In this document: piece by piece, positions 43,119-56,100 of the stretch
How positions within the stretch are numbered: position 1 is the stretch's first letter
How the letters are laid out: each line of letters opens with the position of its first letter
NCBI RefSeq assembly: GCF_018873765.1
Contig: NC_057923.1
Coordinates: 26,755,913 to 26,819,912 of the forward strand
Source of the DNA: Telopea speciosissima
Taxonomy: Eukaryota > Streptophyta > Magnoliopsida > Proteales > Proteaceae
Direction: 5' to 3'
Length of the DNA stretch: 64,000 nucleotides
Program-made: the position numbers and the translations under genes
The notes under the pieces: model-generated
What the model was told of the DNA's origin: nothing
The model's input: the letters and a program-made list of their open reading frames with translations, nothing else
Databases searched by the model: none

Positions 43119-45626
43119 ATGGCTTCTCTTCCTGTTCCCGCTCTGTCAAATCCTCATTTCTCTCACTTCAAATCTACCCAGACCAGGAAGTTCCTCAATC
43201 TCCACGAAATTGAGAAAACGTCTCAGATTCCCTACAAATCTTACTTCCACCACATTTCTTCTCTCTGCAAAGAAGGCCAAATTCATGATGCCTTTTCCGC
43301 TCTCACGGAAATGGAATCAGGAAATCTCCTCATCGGACCAGAAATTTACGGGGAACTTCTTCAGGGTTGCGTATACGAGCGAGCTGTCTTCACAGGTCAG
43401 CAAATTCACGCTCGTCTCATTAAAAATGGTGACTTCTTCTTCAAGAACGAGTACATTGAAACCAAATTGGTAGTTTTCTATGCAAAATGTCTACTTTCGG
43501 ACTTTGCCACTGATTTGTTTCTCAGAGCCCGCAAACAGAACGTTTTCTCCTGGGCTGCCATGATTGGATTGCATTGTGGAGTTGGTTCTTACAAAGAAGC
43601 TCTATTGGGTTTCTGCCAAATGCTTTACAATGGGGTTTCCCCTGACAATTTCGTTGTCCCGAATGCCCTGAAAGCTTGTTCTGCTTTACAGTTGATTGGT
43701 TTCGGAAAAGGGATACACGGGTATGTTTTGAAGATGGGTTTTGATTACTGTGTTTTTGTAGAAAGTAGTCTGATAGACATGTATGGTAAATGTGGGTTCT
43801 TGGAGGATGCTCAGAAGGTCTTTGATGCCATGTCTGAGAGGAATGCTGTCGCTTGGAATTCTTTGATTGTAAGCTATGTCCAAAATGGGATGAATGAGGA
43901 AACAGTGGATGTCTTTAATGACATGAGATTACAAGGCATCGAGCCAACTCGAGTAACTATTTCAAGCTTCCTTACTGCATCAGCAAATTTAGAAGCTCTT
44001 GTAGAAGGCAGACAAGCTCATGCCATTGCAGCTTTAAGTGGATTGGAGTTGGATAATATCTTGGGCACTTCTCTAATAAACTTCTATTCAAAAGTTGGTT
44101 TAGTCAAAGATGCAGAGCTAATTTTCAGTAGGATGGTTGATAAAGATGTGGTGACCTGGAATTTGCTAATTTCCGGTTATGTGCAAGATGGGCAGGTAGA
44201 CAAGGCTCTTAATATGTGCTGTAAGATGAGAATGGAGAACTTGAGGTTTGATTCTGTGACTCTAACATCTGTACTGTCTGCTTCTGCTGATTTAAGAAAC
44301 TTGGAGCTTGGTAAGGCAGCACACTGTTACTGCATCAAGAACAACCTTGAATCTGATGTGGTTGTTGCGAGTAGCATTGTAGATATGTATGCCAAGTCTC
44401 AGAGGATTGGCAATGCTAGACAGGTCTTCGACACCACGGTGCATAGGGATATGGTCTTGTGGAATACATTGATTTCTGCCTATGCAGAGGTGGGTCTAAT
44501 TGGTGAGGCCCTGAAATTGTTTTATCAGATGCAGTTTGAAGGTGTGCCTCCAAATTTGGCATCATGGAATTCAATTATCCTGGGATTTCTGAGAAATGAC
44601 CAAGTTGATGAGGCCAAAGACATGTTCTCACAGATGAGGTCTACTCGCATGCTGCCCAACTTGATTACTTGGACTACTCTTATCTCTGGTTTAGCCCAAA
44701 ACGGACATTGGTATGATGCAATCCTATTTTTCCAGGAAATGCAATCAGTGGGTATCAAACCCAATACTGTAAGTAGTGTCTGCATGCTCTCAACTTGCAT
44801 AGATATAGTGTCATTAAGGTATGGAAGAACAATTCATGGGTATGTTCAAAGGCATGAGCTCTCCTCATGCATATCCGTTGCAACCTCTCTTGTGGACATG
44901 TATGCTAAATGTGGAAATATAAATCTGGCTAAGAAGGTTTTCGATACAATCTTAAGAAAGGAGTTGCCTTGCTACAATGCAATGATCTCAGCGTATGCTT
45001 TACATGGCCAAGCTGCAGAAGCACTTGCGCTCTTTAAAAAGCTGCAGGAGGAAGAGCTGGAACCAGATGGGATCACTTTCACTGGTGTTTTATCAGCATG
45101 TAGCCACGCTGGGATGGTGGATAAAGGTCTTGAGCTTTTTGCTGATATGCTGTCAGTGTACCATGTTAAGCCAAATATTCAGCATTATGGTTGTGTGGTT
45201 AGTCTTCTCTCTCACACAGGTAGTTTAGAAGAAGCTCTAAGGCTTATCTTTGCAATGCCATTTGAGCTTGATGCCAAGATATTAGGATCACTACTTTTTG
45301 CTTGTAGAGAACACCATGAACATGAACTTGGGAAATATTTTTCCAGACTCTTATTTGAACTGGAACCAGATAATTCAGGAAACTATGTGGCACTTTCCAA
45401 CATATATGCAACTGCAGGAAGGTGGAATAAGGTATTGAAATTGAGAAATTCAATGAAAGAGAGAGGATTGAGAAAGATCCCTGGCTGCAGCTGGATTCAA
45501 ATTGGAAGTGAAATCCATGTGTTTGTTGCTGGTGATGGATCACATCCACAAAGAGAAGTTATTTATGAGACATTAGCTTGGTTGGAAGGGGAAATGAAGG
45601 TAATGGGGCTATACTTCAATGGTTAA
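43119..45626 (+). CDS. CRR21: PLS-type PPR protein, chloroplast RNA-editing factor CRR21-like
   Basis: An intact, intronless frame of 835 codons. Residues 1-40 are rich in Ser, Pro and Thr with few acidic residues, as in a chloroplast transit peptide. About 20 PPR repeats of P, L and S type follow (for example NVFSWAAMIG, NAVAWNSLIVSYVQNG, DVVTWNLLISGYVQDG, LVDMYAKCGNI). The end has an E/E+ region with PGCSWIQIGSEIHVFVAGDG and SHP, and no DYW domain. Length and sequence follow Arabidopsis CRR21 (about 830 residues) from start to end, including the IGPEIYGE.LQGCVYER segment. CRR21 is needed for editing one site of chloroplast ndhD and so for the NDH complex. The orthology is from memory of the family, not a search. 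This is the best-preserved gene in the window. Confidence 0.92.
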   Translation: MASLPVPALSNPHFSHFKSTQTRKFLNLHEIEKTSQIPYKSYFHHISSLCKEGQIHDAFSALTEMESGNLLIGPEIYGELLQGCVYERAVFTGQQIHARLIKNGDFFFKNEYIETKLVVFYAKCLLSDFATDLFLRARKQNVFSWAAMIGLHCGVGSYKEALLGFCQMLYNGVSPDNFVVPNALKACSALQLIGFGKGIHGYVLKMGFDYCVFVESSLIDMYGKCGFLEDAQKVFDAMSERNAVAWNSLIVSYVQNGMNEETVDVFNDMRLQGIEPTRVTISSFLTASANLEALVEGRQAHAIAALSGLELDNILGTSLINFYSKVGLVKDAELIFSRMVDKDVVTWNLLISGYVQDGQVDKALNMCCKMRMENLRFDSVTLTSVLSASADLRNLELGKAAHCYCIKNNLESDVVVASSIVDMYAKSQRIGNARQVFDTTVHRDMVLWNTLISAYAEVGLIGEALKLFYQMQFEGVPPNLASWNSIILGFLRNDQVDEAKDMFSQMRSTRMLPNLITWTTLISGLAQNGHWYDAILFFQEMQSVGIKPNTVSSVCMLSTCIDIVSLRYGRTIHGYVQRHELSSCISVATSLVDMYAKCGNINLAKKVFDTILRKELPCYNAMISAYALHGQAAEALALFKKLQEEELEPDGITFTGVLSACSHAGMVDKGLELFADMLSVYHVKPNIQHYGCVVSLLSHTGSLEEALRLIFAMPFELDAKILGSLLFACREHHEHELGKYFSRLLFELEPDNSGNYVALSNIYATAGRWNKVLKLRNSMKERGLRKIPGCSWIQIGSEIHVFVAGDGSHPQREVIYETLAWLEGEMKVMGLYFNG

Positions 45627-48600
45627 CGATACTGAAGTTCCTCTCTTTTGAACACTCCATTTGATTAGGAAATAAGCCTACTGAATTTAGTTGAGAGCAT
45701 CTGTAGATAGACTTGCTAACCAAGATGAGGCTTACATGCAAGGGAGAATGCAGCTAATGTGGCTGGCGGCTTGTTTTACATGGAGAAACATTCAGGCAGA
45801 GCTAGTAAGTGCTAATTTTTGAGGCATTTACAAAGTTACCAATTAAAGGGCGAACAATTTCTATCAATGTCCTCTTGCCTAAGCTCTTTAGCTTTGTTCA
45901 AGTAGAAGGGTCCTACTGAAAACTCTCTAAAGAAGACACATTAAATCCTTGTAACTTAAAGGGGGTTTTCTTTAGGTCACCTTTAGACTATAACGATATG
46001 ATACAGGACCAGCTTGAGACAATAGGACATGAATTTTGACATATGCTTAAATTAATAAATTTGCATTTCCATAAGCAAATTCTATCATTGAAAAGCTGAA
46101 GTAAAATAACACTGTTCTGCAGTTCTAATTGACCTGTGACACCATCTGAATTTACTTAAGAAACACATCCATACTTGATTACTGAAGCATTTGGACAGGA
46201 CAAATATCCAAGGTATTTCATCTAACAACTGTCAAGTTGTCTTACTTCGATCTCCTTCTCTCACTTGTACAAAAACTGAATCTCAACAGAGGAAAAACAC
46301 TATATACGAGATTATATAAAAAATCTATGTACACTTTAAAAGGTGAGATTTTAGTTTTGTAATATTCATTTCTCCTAGCAACCTGTTGGTTGCGGGTTCA
46401 AAACTTGAAAACAGCCTCTCCTGCTTCGCAGGGGGTAAGGCTGCATACATTTGCCCCTCCCAGACCCTGAAGTAGCGGGAGCCTCGTGCACTAGGTTGCT
46501 CTTTTTTAATATTCATTTCTCCTAGCATTGGAAATAACATATTTGGGTTCTTTTGCTCTTAGAATCTCTTTCCCAATAATTTCAAGCTAAAACTAAATCA
46601 TAAAACTTCTTGCATTATTCAAATTTTAGGGTACTAAAGTTAGTTTTCAATATTGGATTGCAATAGAAGTAGCCCAACTCAAAGCTGAGTTGGAGTGATT
46701 ATTGATCTGTTTTTGGTGACTGGAACTCATGAATGCATCAAATCATTCCCACAAGTGTAAAGCAAAAAATGTGATAAACCAATTTATACTGGTGCCAGCT
46801 GCTAAGCTGGTCAATAAGTATGTGGGCATATTGAGAGAGAGAGAGAGAGAGGTCGAAGGAAGCAATGCTAACCTTTGTGAAATGAATAGCTTCAGAGAAG
46901 TAAGATAATTAGACATTGAGACTAAGTGGGGAGAGAGAAAACTCTTCCAGGTGTCAGGATATCTTGCACCAGAAAGAACGGCTCCTAAAAATAATGATGT
47001 TGCATTAGAAGATCCTAGCCTTCATAAAATAGTTGACTAAAATTCTTAGGCATTGAGATTGACCTCCTTCTGTTCATTTTGTAAGAGATCTTGACATGGA
47101 AATGTCAGTATTGTTATTGTTCGTGCACGATTTCTATGTGGTGTAGGTTTGTTAGATGCTATGTTACTAGATATGGCAAAGGATACAACTTTGGTGTGGC
47201 ATAGATTCCATCTTTTGTATTCTCATTACATTTAGTAAGTATCAAACTCAGGTAAATTTCACAATATAAAGTGTTCAGGTAACAAAGGTCAGACGCACAA
47301 GCGCACTAGCTAACTTAACATCCAAATTATCAGCATTTAGTTACATGGATTATCACTTTATGGTCACTTTTTTTTTTTTTGGAAAATGAATGTTCATTAA
47401 CACAAGCAGAAAACTACAGCTTAACCAGTTCATAGAGAGGGTTCAGCAGAAGACATGATCAACATGTTTCGATCAAATATAGATAAATGAGACTAGCTAT
47501 GCCCAGTGAAGATGGTCTTTTTGATTAGTAAGAAATAAGTTTTCAATGTACATACTAATTGTTGCTGGGTAGTATAGGGGAAGGTACATTGGACAGATAG
47601 TATCTATCAGCTAACACAACATAATCATTAATGAATTTCTCTTTATCTCATATAACGTCTGGTTTTAGGTTTATGCACCTTTTGTTCCCCCTATTTTTTT
47701 CTTGCATATAAAATGTGGTCCTTTTAGTCTTGCGTTCATTATTTATCTGCCGAAGATGGTCATGAACCATTTGGGTTTCTCTAATTTCACTAGTATATCA
47801 TTGAATTCATTGTGAATATCTCCTAAGATGTTTGAAATACGTAAAGATTGTTCTGCCTCGTGGCCATCTTTAGAGTTTGAAATTTAATCTCCATTTCTAT
47901 AGAGTTGTTGAACAGATGAAAAACCTCCAATAAAGAAAACTCAGATGAAAACCTGCTATATAGAAGACTCACTTCACCAAGTTTATCTAATCCATCAAGA
48001 GAAGCCTATAAGCCTTGGCCTCAAATTTGAACTTACAAAGAAAGAAATCTACTTTGTCTTAAGCATTAGTCCAAAACTACTCATCACTATGAAGCTCAGA
48101 AGAAAAACACATCTCCTCTCTTTTGGAGAGTTATCTCTGTTTTCCCATGGTAGTTGAGCACTAAAAAGACCCAATTAGAAAAAAACAAATAGTCAACTGA
48201 CACTCTCTTGATAGACACTCTTTTCGTATAAATTCTGCCTTTTATCAACTACTATTTTCTAGTCTACATTGCTGTTAAAGGCTGGATATCTCTTTGAACA
48301 CACTACCAACCCTCTAAGAAGTGGTAGAAGTATCAATTAAATTCAGACCAAAAAGGTGACTAAATATTGAAAAGGACAAAAAATAAGAGAGAACCATCTC
48401 CTTCCCCTTTTTGAGTTCCTTGGATTATTTATTGTTGAGTCTCCCTCACTCATAGAGTGGAGATTTCCATTATGAAGAGGTAAATTTTTTAGTTACTCTA
48501 GAATTTCAGTTATTGGAAACAGGATGAGTAATAAAACATTACAATGAAATCATCTTAATATCAAGGATCTTATAAGTATGTACCACATTGTGTGCATCAA

Positions 48601-50163
48601 GAAACCATTTTGTATTTAAAGTGCAGGCTTATTAGTTTGAAGAAGAATGATAACTTTTGCTCAATTATGGTGAAACGAGTTCAGGAACATTGTTTTAGGT
48701 GAGAGCTGCCAAAAGAGAAGGAAATAATGAAACAATAATTAGATTGAGAAGAACCAGTCCTACTTTATTATTCAAATCCTCCCTAGAGAAAAAAACAATC
48801 TTGATTTCTTAATCAATGAAAGTGAGATTTCTCTTTGCTTTTTTCGGATATATTCTGTTTCCAACTCTTAATAATTTCTTATTACCCTTCAATATAAAGG
48901 GAATGGATCACAAAGCAGAAATTTTAAATTAGTAGGGGCACAATGAAGAGATGAAGTTGCCATCTTAGAACTTCTGTATGATGATAAAAGAAGCTCAATG
49001 CTTGTTTTCCTGATATCCTATAATTGATATTAAAAAATAAATAAAAATTGAAGAGATGAAGTAGCCATCACGTTTGTATGACTTAAGGGGAAATTATTAT
49101 CACTTCCCTATATTTACTCAAACTTTTCAATTCAAATCTTTTTTTTCTTTTTTGTTTTTTCTGATTACCTCCATCTCTCTTTCTCCCACAATAATTCTAA
49201 ATCCCTGAATTACCCTTGAATGAGTGAAAATATAAGAGTTGTTCAGTTTTTGAGAATTGGAGCCATAGTTAAAAAGGAACGATTGAAAAACTTTAATTGT
49301 TTGGTACGATGGGCTCTTTATTTGAGACGGGGCTCATTCTCAAACATTTTGAGAATGAAAAAAAAAAAAAAAAAAAAAAAAGGAGAAGCAACAACAAATA
49401 CAGATAGTACATGTTTTAAACATGGGAGAGGGTTGGACATACCGCCCGCTTTTCTAGAGTTAGCGGCTGTGTCCAACGGGGAGGCAGGGGGGTAATTTCA
49501 ATAGAGGTTGGAGAGAGGCAGACACAGGCTGGGCACAGCGCCGACGTGCCCAGCCTTGCATCCACGAGAAGGTAGTGAAGAGCTTAGAAATGATGAATTT
49601 CCTGTAGAACAATCCTTGTCCCATTGATCATTGCACATCATTTCTGGATAAGTCGTCTGGAAACAAGCAGAACCTTGAGTAGTTTTCTTGAGCATTGAAA
49701 TGGTTCTCTTTCTTACGTGGTTATTCTGTAGATACTCACCAACAACAAAATTCTACAAAAAAAAATGTTTTCCATGGATGAGCATAGATGAACAGTATCC
49801 GCCGGGCTCCATTTGCAAGCAATATTACATGCCCACAGCCCACCTATAGAACAGCCCAAATCATTATGCATCAGCTAATCAAGTATGAATTAGCAACATA
49901 GAACAGAAATTACCACGTTAATATATTCCATCCTAAAAAATTGTTTTGGGACAGTAGAGCTTGTCAGCTCCATCCATATCTGTGCTAGTTCTTGACAAAA
50001 ACTGAAATAAATGCTAAGAATCTGAGTCGAACAATAAACGCTGAGATCTAAGTCAAACAAAACAAGAATCTGTTAGTGCCGCATATGATACAGTTGGTTG
50101 ATCACCTCAAGACTAACTCTGAACAGCTAAGACTGACAATCGGAAAAACTAACCCCCACCACT
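45627..50163. other. Intergenic region between the two convergent host genes
   Basis: Contains an Au-type SINE (46381-46507), a (GA)n microsatellite at about 46831-46851, an A run at 49358-49381, and unassigned AT-rich sequence. A GC-richer patch at 49430-49570 may be a decayed repeat. I see no gene; frames are short and unconserved. The 3' untranslated regions of both genes should lie at its ends. Confidence 0.5.
46381..46507 (+). mobile_element. Au-type SINE, 5'-truncated
   Basis: Flanked by a perfect 20-bp target duplication AATATTCATTTCTCCTAGCA (46361-46380 and 46508-46527). The body has a box B-like GGGTTCAAAAC, then AACAGCCTCTCCTGC, GGGGTAAGGCTGCATACAT, GACCCTGAAG and GGGAGCCTCGTGCACTAGG, and ends in a T run. 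That arrangement is the Au SINE of angiosperms. The 5' box A part is missing. It is in the plus orientation, 755 bases downstream of the CRR21 stop codon. Confidence 0.85.
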
Positions 50164-53100
50164 TTAGTTCCCCAAACTATCCAAGAAGCCTTGCAACTCT
50201 CGTAGACCCTCAGCAGATATGCTTCGCTGCACTCTTGGGCGTGGCACAACCAGGTTTGGTGGAGGCTTTGAGTGGAAGCACACCACTATAACAGCTAGGT
50301 TGTCCCCACTCTTCCTTTTCAAAGCCTCATCGATCAGTTCCTTGCAACACATGACTGGGTCATTGTGCTGCTGCAGCTTCTTCCTGGCAAAATCGACTGC
50401 ATTCTGGCTCCTAAAGACATCCCAAAGCCCATCACAACCCATGATCAAGAATTCATCCTCCACTGTCAAGTTTGTACTCATCAGCTCAGGCTCAGCACTA
50501 AGGGGTCCACCTTCCCCACTCTTCAGTCCTTCCATGTGCCAGTCCCCGAGGGCACGGGCAATATTAAGCTGCCCATTGAGGTAGCCATCATAGACATGCC
50601 CTCCTGAAGCTTCTATCCGCTTCCTCTCTTTGATGCAGACTGGCTTGTGATCCCTCGACATTTCAATTGCTTTACCCCGACGGGAGAGTACTGCCCTGCA
50701 GTCTCCAGCATTTGCAACGACCAATGACCTGCCATAAGATGCAAATCAATAGTGCTGGAGAAAAACCCACAAAGCAGAACAGACAAGATGTAAACATGTT
50801 GAAAAAGCCATAAGGTAATTAGTCAAATAAAGGTATAAACCATGAAAATAAGACTTTACAGATGGTCCTAGAGGTGCAACAGGCCATGATACCAACTAGC
50901 TGATAAGATGCAAGAAATATATACCAACATCTATCTAGCTCAGCTCAGACTCATGGAACAGTGGTAATGAAACATGTTCACTCACGCTCAAGCTCTGTTC
51001 AGCTCCCAAGGATTTGCCAACCTCAAGCAAAGCTTGGCTCAGCTCACTTAAGCCCAGACTGTGACATCAGGTATAAATCGACCAAAATTATTAAAGCCAC
51101 AAACTCCAAGTCAAAGCCCATATCCTAAGCTAGATCTTTAAGATTAAGATTACGATGGAAACCTGACAATGAACCCCTCTACTAAAACTTATGGTGGAAA
51201 TGTTCTCTATCTCCACAATACTTCCGCTATAAATTTCATGACCTTCAGACAAAAAAACCTTCTTTGACTTCTCAAAATGGCCATTCTATACGCTGCAACA
51301 TGTTACTTCTTCACCTTTTAACCAATCGCATCACCATCCTAATTTTTTATTTATGAAAAAATGGCCATTCTATACTATTGCCACCCATTCATACACCTCC
51401 ATAGTCCGAGTTGAGATGGCCATCGAGTGAGAAAATTACAATATCTCGCCGAGATCTCAGGTCAGGTCATGGTTTCGGGTCTCGGGTCATGTTTTGTACC
51501 CATTTAACTAAAGATATAAGGGGCATCTCGACAGAACTCGCTAATCTCGGCAAGTGCTGTCAAGAGGCCTCTGTTATCTCTCTTCTACACTTCTCTCAAA
51601 TCCTCTCTTCCACTCTTCATTTTTTTCATGGATTGAAAGCTTTGGAAGGTGATTTTGCCGCCAAATTGAAGATTGGAGCTCACTTTTGCAAGATTCATCA
51701 AGTTTTTGAAGGATTTTTGAAAGGTAAGCCATTTTCCCTAAATCTATTTTTTTCAAAAAAAATTAATGAAACCTTGGTAGATTCATGTGATTTTAAGTTA
51801 TGTTACACAACTTTGGCCGATCTATCACTTGATGGAGTCCGAATTTTTTTTCGGTTATTAAATTTTTTATTATAATTTCTGGGAAAAAAAAAAAAACATT
51901 TTCAAAAAAAAATTTGAAAAAATAGGATAAATACTTATTGTTTGGATGTGATTTTCATATATGTTAGACAAGTTTGGATGCTCTACAGCCTCATGGAGTC
52001 TTTTTTTTTTTCACCCATTAAAAAAAATGAATTTTTCAGATTTAAAGGACAAGTTTGGATTCGGCATGCTGGATCATCTCTGAAAGGACAATTTTGATCC
52101 GGTATGCCGGATTCAATCCAGAGCATTCCGTTTGCTCTCTATGACCTTATATCTGTAAGTTATTATGATCCGGTATTGCCGGATTAAGATTCGGTATACC
52201 GAATCAGCAGATTTGTATGATTTCAACAAGTCCTTTGAAGGACTGATATGGGGTGATGTCCAATTGGCATGGGCACATGGAATTGGGTTATTTTTCACCT
52301 CCTAAGGTCTTCCTCAACATAAGTGTTTAATACTTTACTTTAAGTCTGTAATAGTTACTATTTATTAATACATGCTTTTTTATGTAACAATGTAAAAAAT
52401 TAGATATTTCTTATACAATGGGGGATATAGCATGGCTACATGGAATCCCGATGTCCGAGGACAAAAAGAAGTCAAAGTGTAACTACGGTGGAAAGATTCT
52501 AAATTCTGGAGGAGCAACTAAGTTAAAGCAACATTTGTCTGGTACAGGTAAGGATGTTGCCCCATGCCGAAATGTTCCGAGCCAAGTGAAACTGGCTATG
52601 GCACAAAACTTGAGCGGAGTACGAACAAAGAAAGCTGAGAGGGAAAGACAACAAATAGCTTTTGATGAGGCAGTTCTAGAGAAGCCTGGTGTAGAGATCC
52701 GTGGAGTAGGAGATGATACTGAATATAGGCCTACACCTGGTGAGTTTGAATCAGAAGCTGAATGGAGGATTTACCAGCAGACTTTGGCAGAGAGTAGACA
52801 AAGTTTTCATTTTGAGAATATGAGAGCATATGAGCAAGCAAGAGCAGCTGGTGGATCTGGCTCAGCTGCACCAGTGCAAGAAGATGAGAAGAGGAGAAGC
52901 ACTGGCACAAGAGATATCCCACGGCCCCAAGCCCGACCACGAGCACGGTCTCCAGATCCCATTTTTTAGCAGGATCGATCTACCTTTAGGCAACAAGATG
53001 CCTACCAGCCAACCATCCCACAAGTGTTTAGTAGTAAACAAGAGGAAGCACGGAAAGCCTTCAACAAGTTCATGCTATACAATGGCATTCCAGCTAATGT

Positions 53101-56100
53101 AGCACAAGGAACATACTATAATGCATTCCTTGATGCTGCAAGGAGGGTTGGCCCAGGATGGAAGGGGCCTTCACCATATGAGTTATATAATGTATATTTG
53201 CCTCAAGAGGTAGAGGAGCTGAAAGAATACATAGAGGGTCTGAAGCCAAGGTGGGACACATATGGGGTTACTCTTATGGCTGATGGTTGGACTGGACTTA
53301 CTAGACAGTCCATCATAAATTTCATGGTGAGTTGTAATGGGAAAACTGTATTCTTGAAGTTTGTCGATGCATCAAAGCATGTAAAGGATGCATCATACTT
53401 GTATAAGCTACTGAAGCAAGTGGTGGAGGAAGATATAGGAGCAAAGAACGTTATCCATTATCCAAATTGTGACGGATAACAGTTCTAATTTTAAGAAGGC
53501 TGGAGAGAAGTTGATGAACAAGAAGAGTAAGAGGATCCGCCTCTTTTGGAATTCATGTGCAGCACATTCCATTGATTTAATGCTGAAGGATATGGGGAAA
53601 AAAGCTTTGGTGGCTGGTGTGGTCAATAGGGCAAGGCAAGTGATCAACTTTGTGTATAACCATGGTTATGCTTTAGCCATGATGAGGGAAAAATGCAAGG
53701 GGGATTTAGTGAGCCCTGGTGTCACTCGATTTGCCACCAATTACATTGCATTGAAGAGTTTTCAGACGAAGGTGATAGGTCTGAGGTCTATGTTTACAAG
53801 TGAACAGTGGTTTGGTTGGCAAGGTTCTAGGACAAAAGAAGGGAAGGCAGCACAACAGACCATTGCAAGTGATCAATTTTGGAAGGACTTGCATAAAGTT
53901 GTTGCCATATTAGAGCCAGTGGTGGCAGTACTAAGGATGGATGACACGGAGAAGAAGCCTACCTTGCCCCATATATATGCTGCCCTGGAGAAGATGAAGG
54001 AAATGGTCCGAGCTGCAATACCCTGAAGTGTTCGGTCATACATTAACATCATTGATGAGCGGTGGGAGAAGCACTTGAGTCATCCATTGCATAAAGTTGG
54101 TAAGTTCAACACTTCAACATACTTTACATTTTATATGAGTTTTTACATTTACATATTCAAAACTCATAAGTATTAAGTCACTAACAAGTTATATTTGTGG
54201 TTTCCCCTTTACCAGCATACTATTTGAATCCAAAGTACCAGTACTCGCATGATCTTGGGCTAGACACAGAATTATTAGTGGCAGTTCAAATTGTTATTGA
54301 GAAGTTGGAGCCCAATGCCAAGACACAAGCTGACTGCAATGACGAGGTGAGAGTATGGGACTTTGGCACTTTGGTAGTAAGTAAAGGAATGTAATTACTA
54401 AATAGCAAATACTAATGCCTCTAACAATGTTTGAAATTTAAAATGAAAATAGATCAAATTCTTCAGAGAGGCCTCAGCAAGTTTCAGTCGAAAAGCTACA
54501 GTGGAGGGTAGACAAAAGTCAGACCCTGGTAGGTGACATGACATTACATTTCTGAATTATAATTTTATCCCTTTAGAATGCACATATTCTTAATATTCTA
54601 TGTTTACAATGCAGCTGACTGGTAGGTGCTTTATGGTACAAGTTCACCCAACTTGAGCAAGTTAACAGTCAAAGTACTCTCACAAACTTGTTCATCCTCT
54701 GGGTACGAGCGCAACTGGAATACATTCGCATTGATACACTCAAAGAGGCGGAACAGATTGGGTAGTCAATGACTGAAGCAGCTGGTGTATGTGCATTATA
54801 ATATGAGATTAAGGATGAGGCACATACGTGAAGAATTTGAGACCAATGACAAAGATCCCATCGAACTAGCTAACATATTCCAGGAGGACTCTAATGATGA
54901 TGAGGATCCCCTATTCCAGTGGGTGAGGGATCGTGGTGCACCAGAGATGGATGAGCCTGGAGGTAGGCCTGACTCCACCATTGCGTCCGTAACTGGTACA
55001 GATGTTGACGACTATATGTCGCAAGAGGGGCGTGCACATTCAGAGTCACTGAGACCTTTTGAGGTTGCAACAGGAACTGCTCCTGATGATGATGATGATG
55101 ATGATGGTGATGGTGATGGTGATGACCCTGCTGGTGGTGATGCTAGTGGTAGTCGTGGTGGTGGTGGCATGCAGAGTGGTGGTTATTCTAATGATCGTCA
55201 TGAGGGGATGCGCGAGCAATACCAGTATGAAGTGGGAACGCAGGAGGACCCTGTGCGTTTCACAGGTGAGTCTCAGTTTACACATGCCACACAAGATCAA
55301 GACCATGGTGGCCACAGAAAAACGTACAAGAGGACGGGTCGCAAACATAACCAACCTCAGCATGATGACACGAGTATGAACACCATGATAGCAAGTTTTG
55401 GAAGCATGAGTATGGATACTAGTAGTGAGCATCAGTCGTGGCATTCATCTCAGCCTCATCATCACTATGATTATGGCCAGGAGAGCACCGGTTCTGAATA
55501 TAGTGCCTATGGTCAGTTTGGCAAGTCAACACATGAGTATGACTATCAAAGCACTGGGTCTGGCATTGGGCCCACATTCCCAGTCCCATACATACCACAA
55601 TATGACAGTAGCAGAAGCAGTGGATCTCACACTTCATGGCAACCGTCTCACGCCACATGGCAAAAGCTATACCCTAGGATAGGGGCCTTGCTATATGTGG
55701 ATGACAACTCTTATATGCTGTGAAGAACCATATGCAACAATGGAGCAACAATATATCATGGGAAGACTATGGGACAAGTGGGGAATGAATATGTGATTCA
55801 ATCTCATTTTATGTGATGATAGTAATAACTCGTAACATTGTTAAACTTAAGTAATTTGATGTATCACTTTAACATTTGTAATGCTTATTAAGTTGTTTTA
55901 CTACTAATTGAATGTTTTGCTAGCTTTCTATTACTAAATTATGTCATTAATGTATAGAGTATGGTATTTTAGTATGTCGTCACCTACCAACTTAGGGTCC
56001 GATGTAAAAGTTCTATTTGGACTTTGTTTTTGCAAAATCTAATAATGCCATTGTGTTTAAATGGCCTAAAATGGGCTGAATACCAACTTTCAGACCCAAA

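Noticed and set aside
43686..43883. Minus-strand frame inside the PPR gene
   Set aside because: Shadow of CRR21.
55046..55444. Minus-strand frame rich in Thr, Ile and His
   Set aside because: Shadow of the transposase acidic tail, which contains a GAT/GGT trinucleotide run.
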